Assembly (NCBI GenBank): GCA_029262005.1 | Contig: JAJDAG010000003.1 | Coordinates: 1 to 64,000 of the forward strand | Direction: 5' to 3' | Length of the DNA stretch: 64,000 bases | Source: Candidatus Zhuqueibacterota bacterium | Lineage (GTDB): Bacteria; Zhuqueibacterota; Zhuqueibacteria; Oceanimicrobiales; Oceanimicrobiaceae | Part shown: positions 1 to 10,059 of the stretch, one piece after another | How positions within the stretch are numbered: the stretch's first letter is position 1 | How the letters are laid out: each line of letters starts with the position of its first letter | Program-made: the position numbers and the translations under genes | Notes under the pieces: generated by a model | What the model saw: only the letters and a program-made list of their open reading frames with translations | What the model was told of the DNA's origin: nothing | The model's database searches: none

Positions 1-965
1 AACTCATTATGCACCGGATGCCAAAAATTAAAAGAATCAAAGGAATGCCACTGATAATTGTTTAGACCGACACCAAACAACAGATGCGACTTGATGATGG
101 GATAGGCAATATCAATCATACGAGAACGGAATCTACCATCGGCGCCGCGTTCAAATCTAGCTTCTATCACATCCCAGTTAAGAAGTGCAATTAGCGCAAC
201 GCCGACCATTACCACAGCAATGGCAAAAAAGACTTTCGGCTTTAGCATACCCCGTCGCATCAATAAAAAAAACATAATAAACATAGCACAAAAAAAGCCG
301 GCCCAGGAAGAACGGGAAAGAGACAGAAACAAAGCCATCAAACCAAGTCCGGAGGTTGCAACCAAAATCCACTTATAAAGCGACCGTCGCACAAAAACAG
401 CCATGCTGATGGCCAAAGGCAGAATGAGAATTAATACTGCACCATAGCGATTGGGGTATCCCATCGTGCCACGTACACGTGAATCAATTTTGTGGAGCGA
501 CATCTGGCTCTCGCCTAGAAAACCCAATCCGAGTGTTCTTTTTAGTACGCCCTGCATCGTCCCCAGCGTACTTTGAAAAAGGAGTGAGTAGACCAACATG
601 TTGACAACAAACAATAATTCAGATTTGGTGCGAATATTATTAACCAGATAAAAATACAATAAAAAAGACTTAATAGTAAAATAAATTCCGACACCAGAGG
701 CACGCAGCGCAATGGCGCCAGACATTGACAGGATACTCCAAACCACCATGAGCAAGACCATGGTTCCCAGAGAGCCAATCCGTAATTGCGCATTTGCAAA
801 CAGGTTGGTCCTGCTCAACCACATCATGTAGGCCAACGCCATAAACAAATCCTGAATCATAACCAGGTCGGCGCTCATCACACCATCGAAGAAGGCGCCG
901 GTTCCAAACGGAATGCAAAACAAGGTGGCGCCGAGGAAAAACCTTTCTATTTTTCTGAGACTCAT
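1..965 (-). CDS. O-antigen ligase / polymerase (Wzy_C-like) membrane protein, 3' end outside window
   Basis: This reading frame opens at an ATG at 965 and stays open to the left edge, so only about 321 N-terminal residues are visible. It is very hydrophobic, with many predicted membrane helices. Hallmarks of the O-antigen ligase/polymerase family are present: GTMGYPNRYG near residue 170, SLSRSSWAGF near 215-224, then a large periplasmic loop with GVGLNNY and the sequence HPVHNE at the edge, where the family has its conserved loop histidine. Such proteins join lipid-linked oligosaccharides into a polymer or onto lipid A or protein, at the periplasmic face. An AAAGGA ribosome site precedes the ATG. 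It follows the GT39 gene by 31 bases and closes the polysaccharide locus on this side. Ligase versus polymerase cannot be decided from sequence. Confidence 0.85.
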   Translation of the reverse strand, partial: MSLRKIERFFLGATLFCIPFGTGAFFDGVMSADLVMIQDLFMALAYMMWLSRTNLFANAQLRIGSLGTMVLLMVVWSILSMSGAIALRASGVGIYFTIKSFLLYFYLVNNIRTKSELLFVVNMLVYSLLFQSTLGTMQGVLKRTLGLGFLGESQMSLHKIDSRVRGTMGYPNRYGAVLILILPLAISMAVFVRRSLYKWILVATSGLGLMALFLSLSRSSWAGFFCAMFIMFFLLMRRGMLKPKVFFAIAVVMVGVALIALLNWDVIEARFERGADGRFRSRMIDIAYPIIKSHLLFGVGLNNYQWHSFDSFNFWHPVHNE

Positions 966-996
966 AGTCCTTTAGCTTCCAGAGACAGAAGCTACC

Positions 997-2700
997 TCAA
1001 AGAACCTCATAGATAACAGTAACAAGTCCATTCACATCAACCTCTTTATAAACCAGCCTGAGCTGCTCATTTGATTCTGTGCCGCTCAGCAATAATTCCA
1101 ATTGCGGATAATCCCGCAAATACCGCTCGTTCAAAACCAGATGCGTCACCTTCCGGTGATGCGCGTAAGCCACTACTCTTTCGAGCGTGTTGGTCGGAAC
1201 TGTCACGGACTGCACAATATCATAATTACCTGCATAAAAATCAATCGCGTGATTGCGGCTCATAATCACCGGTGTGGTTATGCTATTCTGCCGCAACCAA
1301 ATACCGGCCATTTTTTGTTCCACAGCGTCGGCAACGTATTCCATTGAATTAATCGGTCGCGCAGTGACTCGTGCGAACTCCGGCAGAAAACTAAGGCAAA
1401 ACAAAATACCCAAAGCCAAAATAGCGGCAACCGCACTGGCGCTGAACTTCTTTTTCCAGGTGCGTTTCGTGATAGGCATGTAATCACTCAACCACGTGTG
1501 CACCACCAACATGCCTTGGCCGATAAACAACGCACAAACCGGCCACATCGGCGAGAGATAGCGCAAGTGGATGTGGAATGCCGGCACCAGCACCAGCCAG
1601 AAGAAGACCAGATAGCTGAGTAGAAACAGAATATACTTTGTCTTCTGCACAGGCCAGGCCGTACCGAAAACACCGATTCCGAGCAACATCAGCGGCAGCG
1701 TGGTCAGTACCTGAGGGACGGCCCGCTGCAAGACATTGGCAAAATTCTTCACAAATTTCACCAGAAACGGCCCGGCCCTGACCTCACGCACGGGCTTTGC
1801 ACCGGCACTGCTCTTTTCCAAGAATGTGCCCTGGTGGAAAATCAAATCAATTGGCACAATTTGATTCGCTTCATCCAACGCGCGGAACGTACTTTTTTGA
1901 CCATTGAGCGGGGTCGACATTTGCTGGTTAGCAGCTCCTTTGGCGCTCAAGGTCCAGGCTCCGGTTGTATTTTTTAAGAAAAGAAGATATGGGGCTGAAA
2001 CGAGTAGAAACCCAAAAAGTAACGCCGGCAGCAAAAAAAGCAGACGGAGCGGTCTTACCAAAAACGAGCGGGAAATAGCCGCCAATAACAACCAGCCAAA
2101 AGGCAAGACCAGAAAACTAATGCCAAGCGGGTGGGCCAAATATGCCAGGCCGGCAAACACACTGGTAAAAAAAGCATATCCGGCAGAATAGCTGCTCAGC
2201 ATCTTCAAACCAAATAAAAGTGAGAACGCACCAAACAGCATGAGCAGGGGTTCAGTCAAGATCTGCGTAGTTTGAAACGCCAGAGGTGGAAAAAGTGCAA
2301 CGAAACCAGCCGCGAGCACCCCAACCCGCTCATCAAAAACCTGTTTGGCAATGGCATAAACAGGGAAGACAAGCACTGTGCCGGCAATCACCGACACCAT
2401 GCGTGCAGCAAATTCATAGTCGGGGAAGAGCGAACTGAAAAACAAAATGAAAGTTGGTAACAAAGGCGACCAGTACGTGTGCAACACTTCGGACAGACCA
2501 TGCAGACTGCCGTTTACACCGAGTTTCAAATAATTGACTTCATCAAAAGCGACCGCGTACCGGTAGCGCAAGAAGAAAATGCGCAGCGCCAAACCTGCAA
2601 TAGCAAGAACAATTAATGCCCGGGTTGGACTGATTCTATCGAGAAGATTGTACTTTTGCGCGTATTTTCTGACGCCGGGTTGTTGAGCTGTGCCGACCAT
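997..2700 (-). CDS. GT39-like (ArnT/PMT family) membrane glycosyltransferase
   Basis: A 567-residue protein with about 11-13 hydrophobic segments. After the first membrane helix (residues 27-45) comes an acidic pair, FDE at 52-54, which is the conserved catalytic/metal-binding position of the first extracytoplasmic loop in GT39 (dolichyl-phosphate-mannose protein mannosyltransferase / ArnT) enzymes. The C-terminal third is a soluble periplasmic domain, as in ArnT. These enzymes move a sugar from polyprenyl phosphate to a lipid, glycan or protein acceptor. A GAAGG ribosome site lies 7 bases before the ATG. The likely donor makers are the GT2 genes at 17249-20410. The acceptor is unknown. Assignment to the GT-C fold is firm, the exact reaction is not. 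Confidence 0.82.
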   Translation of the reverse strand: MVGTAQQPGVRKYAQKYNLLDRISPTRALIVLAIAGLALRIFFLRYRYAVAFDEVNYLKLGVNGSLHGLSEVLHTYWSPLLPTFILFFSSLFPDYEFAARMVSVIAGTVLVFPVYAIAKQVFDERVGVLAAGFVALFPPLAFQTTQILTEPLLMLFGAFSLLFGLKMLSSYSAGYAFFTSVFAGLAYLAHPLGISFLVLPFGWLLLAAISRSFLVRPLRLLFLLPALLFGFLLVSAPYLLFLKNTTGAWTLSAKGAANQQMSTPLNGQKSTFRALDEANQIVPIDLIFHQGTFLEKSSAGAKPVREVRAGPFLVKFVKNFANVLQRAVPQVLTTLPLMLLGIGVFGTAWPVQKTKYILFLLSYLVFFWLVLVPAFHIHLRYLSPMWPVCALFIGQGMLVVHTWLSDYMPITKRTWKKKFSASAVAAILALGILFCLSFLPEFARVTARPINSMEYVADAVEQKMAGIWLRQNSITTPVIMSRNHAIDFYAGNYDIVQSVTVPTNTLERVVAYAHHRKVTHLVLNERYLRDYPQLELLLSGTESNEQLRLVYKEVDVNGLVTVIYEVL

Positions 2701-2856
2701 AAAGAGCCTTCATTCGTGAAGTTTCAAGTTAAACCGTTTTCCAACAAATTTTGTAAAGAGTCGCGACGGTTGGCAAAAGTCAAGCCAGGTGAATTAGCGC
2801 CAGCAAACGAAGTGCAGACATAGTATAATATTTGAGAAAAAAAATAACCTTTTTAC

Positions 2857-5800
2857 CTAATTCGCAGCGTGCTCATCCCAACTCCAGATCTTCAAATCGG
2901 CTAATCCAAGTTTTCCAATGGACTCAACCAGGCGTTTTGCCAACTGTAGATTCGTTATCAACGGCACAGCAAAATCAACCGCATTTCTGCGAATAGTGTA
3001 GTCATTGGTCAACTCTTCTTCCTGAAAATTCTTTGGAATATTGATTACCAAATCCAGTTTGCCGCTGCTGATATATTCGACAACATTCGGGCTCTTCTTA
3101 TCCAAAGGCCAGTGCAATACTTTTGACTCGATGCCGTATTGTTTCATAAATTTTGCTGTGCCACGTGTTGAGTAAATTTTCACACCCATTTTTTGTAAAC
3201 TACGGGCACTATCAATGAAATCTGCTTTACTTTCCAACGGCCCTGTTGATATCAGGACACTCTTGATTGGCAGATGAAATCCAACCGAAATAAGCGCTTT
3301 CAAAAACGCTTCCTCAAAGTCACAGCCAAGGCAACCAACCTCACCGGTGGAGGCCATTTCAACGCCGAGTGTAGGGTCGGCACCGGAAAGACGCGTGAAA
3401 GAAAACTGCGGTGCCTTCACGCCGACATAATCGAGATCCATAAAAGATTTACGAATTTCTTTCACCGGCTCATCCATCAAAACCCGCGTTGCAAAGTCGA
3501 TAAAATTATGTCTGGAAACCTTGGAAACGAAAGGGAAACTACGCGAGGCCCGCAGATTACATTCAATAACCTTCACATCATTATTCTTGGCAATAAACTG
3601 CATATTGAATGGGCCGGTAATCTGCAGCGCCTGAGCTATTTTTCTGGCAATTGTCTTAACTTGCCGCAACGTTTCGAAATACGTTCTTTGCGGCGGAAAG
3701 ACCAACGTCGCATCCCCGGAATGAACACCGGCATTTTCAACATGCTCGGAAATGGCATAAATCACAAGCTCACCGTTTTTTGCAACGCCATCAAATTCAA
3801 TTTCTTTGGCATTTTCAAGAAACTTGCTGATAACAACCGGGTGATCGCTGGAAATATCCACTGCACGCTCGAGAAACCGGGTGAGTTCTTCATCTGTAGA
3901 AGCCACGCCCATAGCCGCTCCACTCAAAACATAAGAGGGTCGCACCAGAACCGGATAATTTACCTTTTTTGCAAAACGTTTGGCTTCTGCTATTGAAACA
4001 AGTTCTTCCCATTCGGGCTGGTCAATGTCGAGTGTATCCAGCAATGACGAAAATCGGTGTCTGTTTTCTGCCCCATCGATATTTTCAGATGTGGTTCCGA
4101 AGACGTTCATTCTTGCTTTACTCAACCTCATAGCGAGGTTATTGGGAATTTGGCCACCCATTGAAATCAAGATGCCACGCGGATTTTCCTTGGTGTAAAT
4201 TTCATAAATGCTTTCAAAACTCAATTCATCAAAATAAAGGCGCTCGCATTCATCGTAGTCAGTGCTGACGGTTTCAGGATTATAATTTATCAGAATGGTC
4301 GGGTAACCCAACTCACGCAAGGTCATGGCGGCATTAACACAGCACCAGTCAAATTCAACTGAGCTACCAATCCGGTAAACCCCGGAGCCGAGCACAATCA
4401 CCGAACCCTGGTTGCCAAACTCAACATCATCGGATATGCCGTTATAAGTAAGATAGAGATAATTAGTCCTGGCTGGAAATTCAGCGGCAAGGGTGTCAAT
4501 TTGCTTCACGTACGGTCGGAGGCCATAATTGCTACGCAAATCTCGCACTGCGTCTTCATCGCTGTTTAGTATGTTGGCAATTTGAATGTCGGAAAACCCG
4601 GATTTTTTTGCTGCGAGTAAAGGCCCTTTGGGACAAATACCGTTGGCATAACGCTGGAGGCGTTCTTCGATGCGAAGAATATCTGCCAGCTTGTAAAGAA
4701 ACCAGCGGTCGATGTGCGTTAGTTTGTGAATTTCATCCACTTTCATGCCGGCGCCCATGGCTTGAGCAATGGCAAACATACGTTCATCTGTGGGATTCTT
4801 AAGTTCATCTTCGACATTTTCATACTGTAAATGCGGATTAGCGGTCAGACCATTCACGCCAATATCCAGCATGCGTAGCGCTTTCTGCAAAGCCTCTTCA
4901 AATGAACGGCCAATGGCCATGACCTCACCAACCGATTTCATACCCGAGCCAATTCGGGTAGAAACCCGACGAAACTTCTTCAAATCCCAGCGCGGAATTT
5001 TTACCACAACATAATCAAGCGCAGGCTCGAAACAGGCCATTGTTTTTTGTGTAATCGCATTCTTCAGATCAGTCAGACCGTAACCGAGCGCTAATTTTGC
5101 CGCGATAAAAGCGAGCGGATAGCCGGTGGCCTTCGATGCCAGGGCCGAACTCCGCGACAAGCGTGGATTCACTTCAATCACACGATAATCACCATTGTCT
5201 GGGTTGAGCGCGTACTGGATATTACACTCGCCTACGATACCAATATGCCGAACCACCCGGATCGCCAGCTCGCGTAACATGTGATATTCACTGTTATCCA
5301 AAGTCTGACTGGGCGCCACAACAATGCTCTCGCCGGTGTGAATACCCAGTGGGTCGAAGTTTTCCATATTACAAATGGTGATACAGTTATCGTACCTGTC
5401 GCGCACCACTTCGTACTCAACTTCCTTCCAGCCCGTCAAATATTCTTCAATCAATATCTGCCTGGTATGGGCAAAGGCCAACTCAGCACGCGCTTGCACC
5501 TCCCCGGGCGTGGTACAGATTCCAGAGCCGAGTCCACCCAGTGCAAATGCAATGCGAAGCATAACCGGATAGCCGATCTGTTCAGCCACTGCCAATGCCT
5601 CGTCTACAGAATGTGCCACTGTGCTGCGCGGCGTTTTTACTGCGATTTCGTCCAGCTTCTTTACAAAGCGCCCCCTGTCCTCAGTATCCGTGATGGCCTG
5701 AAGCGGGCTACCAAGCACGCGAACGCCGTACTTTTCGAGCACCCCGTTTTGGGCCAACTCAAGCCCACAATTCAGTGCAGTCTGTCCACCAAAAGCCAGG

Positions 5801-6054
5801 AAGATTCCATCCGGTCGCTCTTTTTTAATAATTTTTTCTACAAAATCAGCATTTACAGGTAGAAAATAAACTTGATCCGCAAGATGCCCGGAAGTTTGAA
5901 TCGTGGCAATATTGGGATTGACCAGCACCGTTTCCACCCCGGCTTCTTTCAGAGCTTTGATAGCCTGACTGCCGGAATAATCAAATTCGCCAGCCTCGCC
6001 GATTTTAAGAGCTGAACTACCCAGCACAATTACTTTTTCAGGAAAATCTATCAT
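2857..6054 (-). CDS. carB: Carbamoyl-phosphate synthase large subunit
   Basis: A 1065-residue protein, close to the usual length of about 1070. It has the duplicated carbamoyl-phosphate-synthase architecture: an N-terminal ATP-grasp half (about 1-400) that makes carboxyphosphate and carbamate, an oligomerisation region (about 400-550), a second ATP-grasp half (about 550-930) that phosphorylates carbamate, and a C-terminal MGS-like allosteric domain (about 930-1065). The two halves begin with parallel motifs, GSSALKIGEAGEFDYSGSQ near residue 12 and GSGVYRIGSSVEFDW in the middle. It uses ammonia channelled from CarA to feed pyrimidine and arginine synthesis. It starts two bases after the carA stop, so the pair is cotranscribed. 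No truncation was seen. It lies within a polysaccharide locus, which is an unusual place for it. Confidence 0.98.
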   Translation of the reverse strand: MIDFPEKVIVLGSSALKIGEAGEFDYSGSQAIKALKEAGVETVLVNPNIATIQTSGHLADQVYFLPVNADFVEKIIKKERPDGIFLAFGGQTALNCGLELAQNGVLEKYGVRVLGSPLQAITDTEDRGRFVKKLDEIAVKTPRSTVAHSVDEALAVAEQIGYPVMLRIAFALGGLGSGICTTPGEVQARAELAFAHTRQILIEEYLTGWKEVEYEVVRDRYDNCITICNMENFDPLGIHTGESIVVAPSQTLDNSEYHMLRELAIRVVRHIGIVGECNIQYALNPDNGDYRVIEVNPRLSRSSALASKATGYPLAFIAAKLALGYGLTDLKNAITQKTMACFEPALDYVVVKIPRWDLKKFRRVSTRIGSGMKSVGEVMAIGRSFEEALQKALRMLDIGVNGLTANPHLQYENVEDELKNPTDERMFAIAQAMGAGMKVDEIHKLTHIDRWFLYKLADILRIEERLQRYANGICPKGPLLAAKKSGFSDIQIANILNSDEDAVRDLRSNYGLRPYVKQIDTLAAEFPARTNYLYLTYNGISDDVEFGNQGSVIVLGSGVYRIGSSVEFDWCCVNAAMTLRELGYPTILINYNPETVSTDYDECERLYFDELSFESIYEIYTKENPRGILISMGGQIPNNLAMRLSKARMNVFGTTSENIDGAENRHRFSSLLDTLDIDQPEWEELVSIAEAKRFAKKVNYPVLVRPSYVLSGAAMGVASTDEELTRFLERAVDISSDHPVVISKFLENAKEIEFDGVAKNGELVIYAISEHVENAGVHSGDATLVFPPQRTYFETLRQVKTIARKIAQALQITGPFNMQFIAKNNDVKVIECNLRASRSFPFVSKVSRHNFIDFATRVLMDEPVKEIRKSFMDLDYVGVKAPQFSFTRLSGADPTLGVEMASTGEVGCLGCDFEEAFLKALISVGFHLPIKSVLISTGPLESKADFIDSARSLQKMGVKIYSTRGTAKFMKQYGIESKVLHWPLDKKSPNVVEYISSGKLDLVINIPKNFQEEELTNDYTIRRNAVDFAVPLITNLQLAKRLVESIGKLGLADLKIWSWDEHAAN

Positions 6055-6056
6055 TC

Positions 6057-7118
6057 TTATAGTTTGTCTATAAATTCATCAAAAAGATAAGCTGTGTCGA
6101 GGGGACCCGGAGCGGCCTCAGGGTGAAACTGCACGCCTACAAATGGTTTAGACTGGTGACGAATGCCTTCATTTGTGCCATCATTGGCATTAAAGAAAAG
6201 CGGTTCCCAACCAGCGGGCAACCTCGAATCATCGACAGCAAAACCGTGATTCTGTGAAGTGATATAGCAGCGCTTCGTCCCCACTTTCACGCAAGGTTGA
6301 TTTTGCCCGCGGTGTCCGTATTTAAGTTTGTATGTGCCCGCACCGGCGGCAAGCGATAGTAGCTGATTGCCCAGACAAATACCAAATACCGGTGCACCCC
6401 CGGAAAACAGTTTTTGAATGTTAGAAATGGTTTCCGTACACATTTTAGGATCGCCGGGTCCGTTTGAAATCATCACGCCATCAAATTTTTCCTGCGACAA
6501 GTCCCAGTTCCACGGAACCACTTTGACCCGCACATCGCGTTTGAGCAACGAGCGGATGATATTATTTTTACACCCACAATCGACCAACACAATACGCTTG
6601 CTGCCATTGCCATACTCTACCGGTTCCGGCCTTGAAACCCGGGCAACCAAGTTCTCCTGATTTGGATCAGCGAAATCAATATCTCTGCAGTCGGCTTGAA
6701 CAAGCTTTCCCAGCATGGCACCTTTCTCGCGTAATACTTGCGTGAGCTTGCGCGTGTCAATGCCGGAAATCCCTGGAATTTTATTTTTTTTTAACCATTC
6801 ATCCAAAGAGATAAACCCGCGCCAATGGCTGAAGTTATTTGAAAGCTGCGAAACAACAAGGCCGGAGATATGAATTCTGTTCGACTCATAATTTTGCTCG
6901 AGTAACGCCGCATCTAACTCAGGTTTTGGCACACCGTAATTACCGATAAGCGGGAAGGTCAAATTAAGTATCTGACCTTCATAGGAAGGATCTGTAAAAC
7001 ATTCAGGATATCCTACCATGCCGGTATTAAAAACCACTTCACCGGCAATAGCCGTCGCGCTGCCAAACGACTCACCTTCGAATTCTGTTCCATCCTCTAA
7101 AATTAATTTTGCAAGCAT
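6057..7118 (-). CDS. carA: Carbamoyl-phosphate synthase small (glutaminase) subunit
   Basis: A 353-residue protein with the CarA N-terminal domain (1-130) followed by a class I glutamine amidotransferase domain (about 173-353). The nucleophile is Cys248 in GICLGNQLL, and the His-Glu pair of the triad is H332/E334 in the FHPEA motif. Many family members have His after the GICLG motif where this one has Asn251, but the triad is intact. It hydrolyses glutamine and passes ammonia to CarB. The ATG at 7118 follows an AGAGG at short spacing. The 250 bases upstream separate it from the glycosyltransferase gene, so carAB probably has its own promoter there. No pyrimidine attenuator or PyrR-type antiterminator could be recognised. 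Confidence 0.97.
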   Translation of the reverse strand: MLAKLILEDGTEFEGESFGSATAIAGEVVFNTGMVGYPECFTDPSYEGQILNLTFPLIGNYGVPKPELDAALLEQNYESNRIHISGLVVSQLSNNFSHWRGFISLDEWLKKNKIPGISGIDTRKLTQVLREKGAMLGKLVQADCRDIDFADPNQENLVARVSRPEPVEYGNGSKRIVLVDCGCKNNIIRSLLKRDVRVKVVPWNWDLSQEKFDGVMISNGPGDPKMCTETISNIQKLFSGGAPVFGICLGNQLLSLAAGAGTYKLKYGHRGQNQPCVKVGTKRCYITSQNHGFAVDDSRLPAGWEPLFFNANDGTNEGIRHQSKPFVGVQFHPEAAPGPLDTAYLFDEFIDKL

Positions 7119-7368
7119 TTGCCTCTGGTGAGCACTCCTGTAAAATTGGTTTCACGCTAACAGTTTATTTTTCTGATATTTCTATGTTTTTCCGGGTTTT
7201 AATAACTGCGTTCCATGACGAATTCACTCAGGCTATCCCGAGCAGTGTCAGCGTTTTCAACAAAGAACCTGGCAACTGCCTGACAAATCAACCATCCTGT
7301 TTTGTGCTTCGAACATTCTTGCGCACAGCCTTTATCCCCAAAAAACAATCACTGGCGGAATCTGATTT

Positions 7369-8466
7369 TTATGCATTCATCATTCGTCGGAACAACGCCT
7401 CGTAATCTTCGGTGACTTTATCCCAGGAATAATACTTCTTTATACGTTCGACAGCTTTGCTACCATAAGAACTCACAACATCGGAGTTGTCGATAAGGTA
7501 CTGCATTTTTTCAGCAAGCTCACCATTATTATTAGTGCTGAAGTATTCACCGGCGTCAGCAAGCACTTCTCTGTGCTCGGACACATCGTTGGCGAGAACA
7601 CAATTGCCATAGCCCATGCCCTCAAGCAGCGCTGGATGGGTTCCGCCCACCTCAGTTGCTTGAACGTAAAAATAGGCATTTGACTGCAACTCGTGATACC
7701 CCTTCCCAAAAACGTAGCCCGTAAAAATAATGCGTTTGTCCCTGGTTGACTTAAGTTTCTTGATATAATCTTCACTGTAAGGTGCATCACCCACAATCAC
7801 GCAAGGCATATCGGTCTGAACCTGCTCAAACGCTTTCACCACAAGGTGGGCGTTGTTCTCGGGCTCCAGCCGACTGACATAAAGCACATATTTGTTGGAT
7901 TCGAGATTAAATTCCTTGAGCACATCTTTGGTGCCGACTTTTTCAACCGGCGCACCATAAGTAATTAATGTAGACTCTTTTCCAAATTTTTCCAAGTAGT
8001 ATCTTTTTATTTCAACAGCATCTGTAATAACTTCATTGGCCATGAAGGTAGAAAGCCATTCAGACATTTGATAAAACCACTGTCCTAGTTTGTTCCATTT
8101 TGAACGCTGCCACTCCAGGCCGTCAACATTGATTGCCACCGGTGTACCGACCAGACGCGGCACAAAGGCAGTATACGCATTGGCGCTGTTACAAATGAGA
8201 ACGGCGTCGTATCGCTCTTTCAAACTGTGAAGGACACATAAAAAAGTGTGCGCGACCGTGTCAAAATACTTGTGAGAAATGGTCGGAAGAATAACAAGAC
8301 GAACGCCTTTGTAAAACTTCCCTGTGTGGCGAATGATATTCGAACGCCCATACACTGTAACTTCATGGCCTTTGGCCACCAGCCGTGGCGCAATTTGTTC
8401 AGCAAAAGTCTCAAAGCCACCATAGTTTGCCGGAATCCCGCGGATTCCCATTATTGCGATTTTCAT
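7369..8466 (-). CDS. Glycosyltransferase family 4 with DUF1972 N-terminus (rhamnosyltransferase-like)
   Basis: A 365-residue two-domain GT-B protein. The N-terminus reads MGIRGIPANYGGFETF, the signature of the DUF1972 domain found in cell-wall and capsule beta-1,4-rhamnosyltransferases. The C-terminal half is a Glycos_transf_1 domain with a VSRLEPENN donor-domain start and an acidic EGMGYG region typical of retaining GT4 enzymes. It should act in the cytoplasm, adding a sugar (rhamnose is the family guess, not shown) to the lipid-linked repeat unit. The ATG lies 33 bases after the flippase stop, so the two are probably one transcript. An AAGGA lies about 13 bases upstream of the start, a little far for a ribosome site. 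Confidence 0.85.
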   Translation of the reverse strand: MKIAIMGIRGIPANYGGFETFAEQIAPRLVAKGHEVTVYGRSNIIRHTGKFYKGVRLVILPTISHKYFDTVAHTFLCVLHSLKERYDAVLICNSANAYTAFVPRLVGTPVAINVDGLEWQRSKWNKLGQWFYQMSEWLSTFMANEVITDAVEIKRYYLEKFGKESTLITYGAPVEKVGTKDVLKEFNLESNKYVLYVSRLEPENNAHLVVKAFEQVQTDMPCVIVGDAPYSEDYIKKLKSTRDKRIIFTGYVFGKGYHELQSNAYFYVQATEVGGTHPALLEGMGYGNCVLANDVSEHREVLADAGEYFSTNNNGELAEKMQYLIDNSDVVSSYGSKAVERIKKYYSWDKVTEDYEALFRRMMNA

Positions 8467-8499
8467 TGTTTTTCAGTTGTCCTTTTTCAGTATATACCA

Positions 8500-9924
8500 C
8501 TAATTATTCGGTATCATAATCGCCTGCAACCGCTTAATATCAGCAAAATTCAATTCACGCATTAAAAACAGCAAGCCAACAAACACCGTTGGTAGAGCCA
8601 GGCATTTTGCAATCAACCAGACCAGGTTTTGCGACAAAGGCAAAAACATGGTTCCGAGAAAAACCAAAGCAGCGGCAACCACTGCCCGAAAAGCAGAGAG
8701 CGTCGGAATCATAGCGCCGGTTTCGCGCAACAGCAGTATTGCGCTTAATAAAACAGCAGAAGCAGCAGCGATGAGCGTGGCGTACGCAGCGCCAAGACCG
8801 GAGAAAACCGGTACCAATACCGCGTTCGCAACAATATCCAAAACCAAAAGAAAGCCAATAACGCTCAGGCAAGGCAAAAGGCGGCCACGCGAAATCAAAA
8901 TCGTATTCATCACAGCGGCGAATGTTAAAAGGGCAATTGCTGCGAAAAGCACAGCCAGAATCGGCCCGGCCTGCTGGTAACTGCTGCCGAAAAAGAGAAC
9001 GATGAGCGAATCAGATGTTGCGCCGACAACCACGATCATGGCCAGGAGCAGCATCAGCCAATACCGCAAAATGACCCGAACAATCTCCTGCACGCGATTT
9101 TCATCGTTGGCTTTACTCGCCCGCGCCACCGACGGCAGCAGCGCCGATGAAACAGCCAGGGACAAAAAGTACGGAATCTTCGCCACACTGGATGCCGACA
9201 CATATTCGCCAACCACGGTTTCACTTAAGTGATATTTCACAAACCAAATATCGATTGCAAACAGCAATTGCAAGCCGACAAAATAGAATACGTTTGTAAA
9301 CGCGAACCTGAAAAATGGAATGTCTTCTAATTTTGCCTTTACCTCTGGAAACCGGGTAAGGAGGATTCCGACTAAAAAGCCCCCGACCGAACCCAGTGTG
9401 TTACCGATAATCGCGCCAGTGATGCCATACCCCAACCCTACCAATACAAAGATGGTCAACGGCTTGGAAACAGCATAAGCGATTCCAGAAATGGTTTGCT
9501 TGCCAAAATCGTGCAGTCCGTTTTGCATGCTCAAGTAGTATTTGTAAAGCCCGTAGAAAATAATATCTATGGAAGCTATCTGTAAATAAAACGTCAACCT
9601 TCCATCCCGAAGAAGCTTTGAAAACAGGGGTGCAGTACACCAAAAGAATGCAAAAACAAGGACCGAATAAGCAAGATGCCTGGGCAACACTCGCCGGTGC
9701 AACGTTAGACTGGCATCCATGTTTTCGGCTACAAACTTCTGCAAAGCAATGGGAATTCCGGTGATGACAAAAAGCTGGATAACAAGCAAGAATGACATCA
9801 CCACGCCAAAAGTGCCGAAATCAGCGGGACCGAGCAGTCTGGCCAACCCGACATTGACCGTATAGCCGGAGACAAGAAAAAATCCTTGACTGATCATGAG
9901 GAGTAGCGTGGCTCGGCCTAGCAA
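8500..9924 (-). CDS. Wzx-like polysaccharide flippase (MATE/MVF superfamily)
   Basis: A 474-residue, highly hydrophobic protein with about 12-14 membrane segments and the usual N-terminus of polysaccharide-biosynthesis flippases (SQGFFLVSGYTVNVGLARLL, followed by GPADFG). These proteins move undecaprenyl-linked repeat units across the inner membrane. I place the start at a TTG at 9924 because AAAAGGAAA precedes it at good spacing and no in-frame ATG or GTG fits better. It lies between the GT4 at 7369 and the SDR fusion gene at 10060. It is the clear translocase candidate of the locus, a different fold from the PF03706 protein at 24261. Confidence 0.88.
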   Translation of the reverse strand: MLGRATLLLMISQGFFLVSGYTVNVGLARLLGPADFGTFGVVMSFLLVIQLFVITGIPIALQKFVAENMDASLTLHRRVLPRHLAYSVLVFAFFWCTAPLFSKLLRDGRLTFYLQIASIDIIFYGLYKYYLSMQNGLHDFGKQTISGIAYAVSKPLTIFVLVGLGYGITGAIIGNTLGSVGGFLVGILLTRFPEVKAKLEDIPFFRFAFTNVFYFVGLQLLFAIDIWFVKYHLSETVVGEYVSASSVAKIPYFLSLAVSSALLPSVARASKANDENRVQEIVRVILRYWLMLLLAMIVVVGATSDSLIVLFFGSSYQQAGPILAVLFAAIALLTFAAVMNTILISRGRLLPCLSVIGFLLVLDIVANAVLVPVFSGLGAAYATLIAAASAVLLSAILLLRETGAMIPTLSAFRAVVAAALVFLGTMFLPLSQNLVWLIAKCLALPTVFVGLLFLMRELNFADIKRLQAIMIPNN

Positions 9925-10059
9925 ATTATGTTTCCTTTTGTTATTCTACTGACTTCGTTTCTCTGCACACTATCAAATTCCCCGCCTGAAAAACTGGCTT
10001 ATAGGCCCATATCAAACTTGAAACCGACCCTTTATGAATGAGTGACATTATTGCAAATA

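Noticed and set aside
2815-2835. Perfect TATAAT on the plus strand
   Set aside because: There is no matching -35 at the right distance and no plus-strand gene downstream, so it is probably chance in AT-rich DNA.
3274-3996. 240-codon plus-strand frame inside carB
   Set aside because: It lies wholly opposite carB, has low-complexity, Asn/Arg/His-rich sequence and no motif; it is a mirror of the strong codon bias of the real gene.
7119-7368. Pyrimidine-regulated attenuator or PyrR site before carAB
   Set aside because: I looked for a hairpin with a U-run and the PyrR-binding consensus and saw neither; a plain promoter is likelier.
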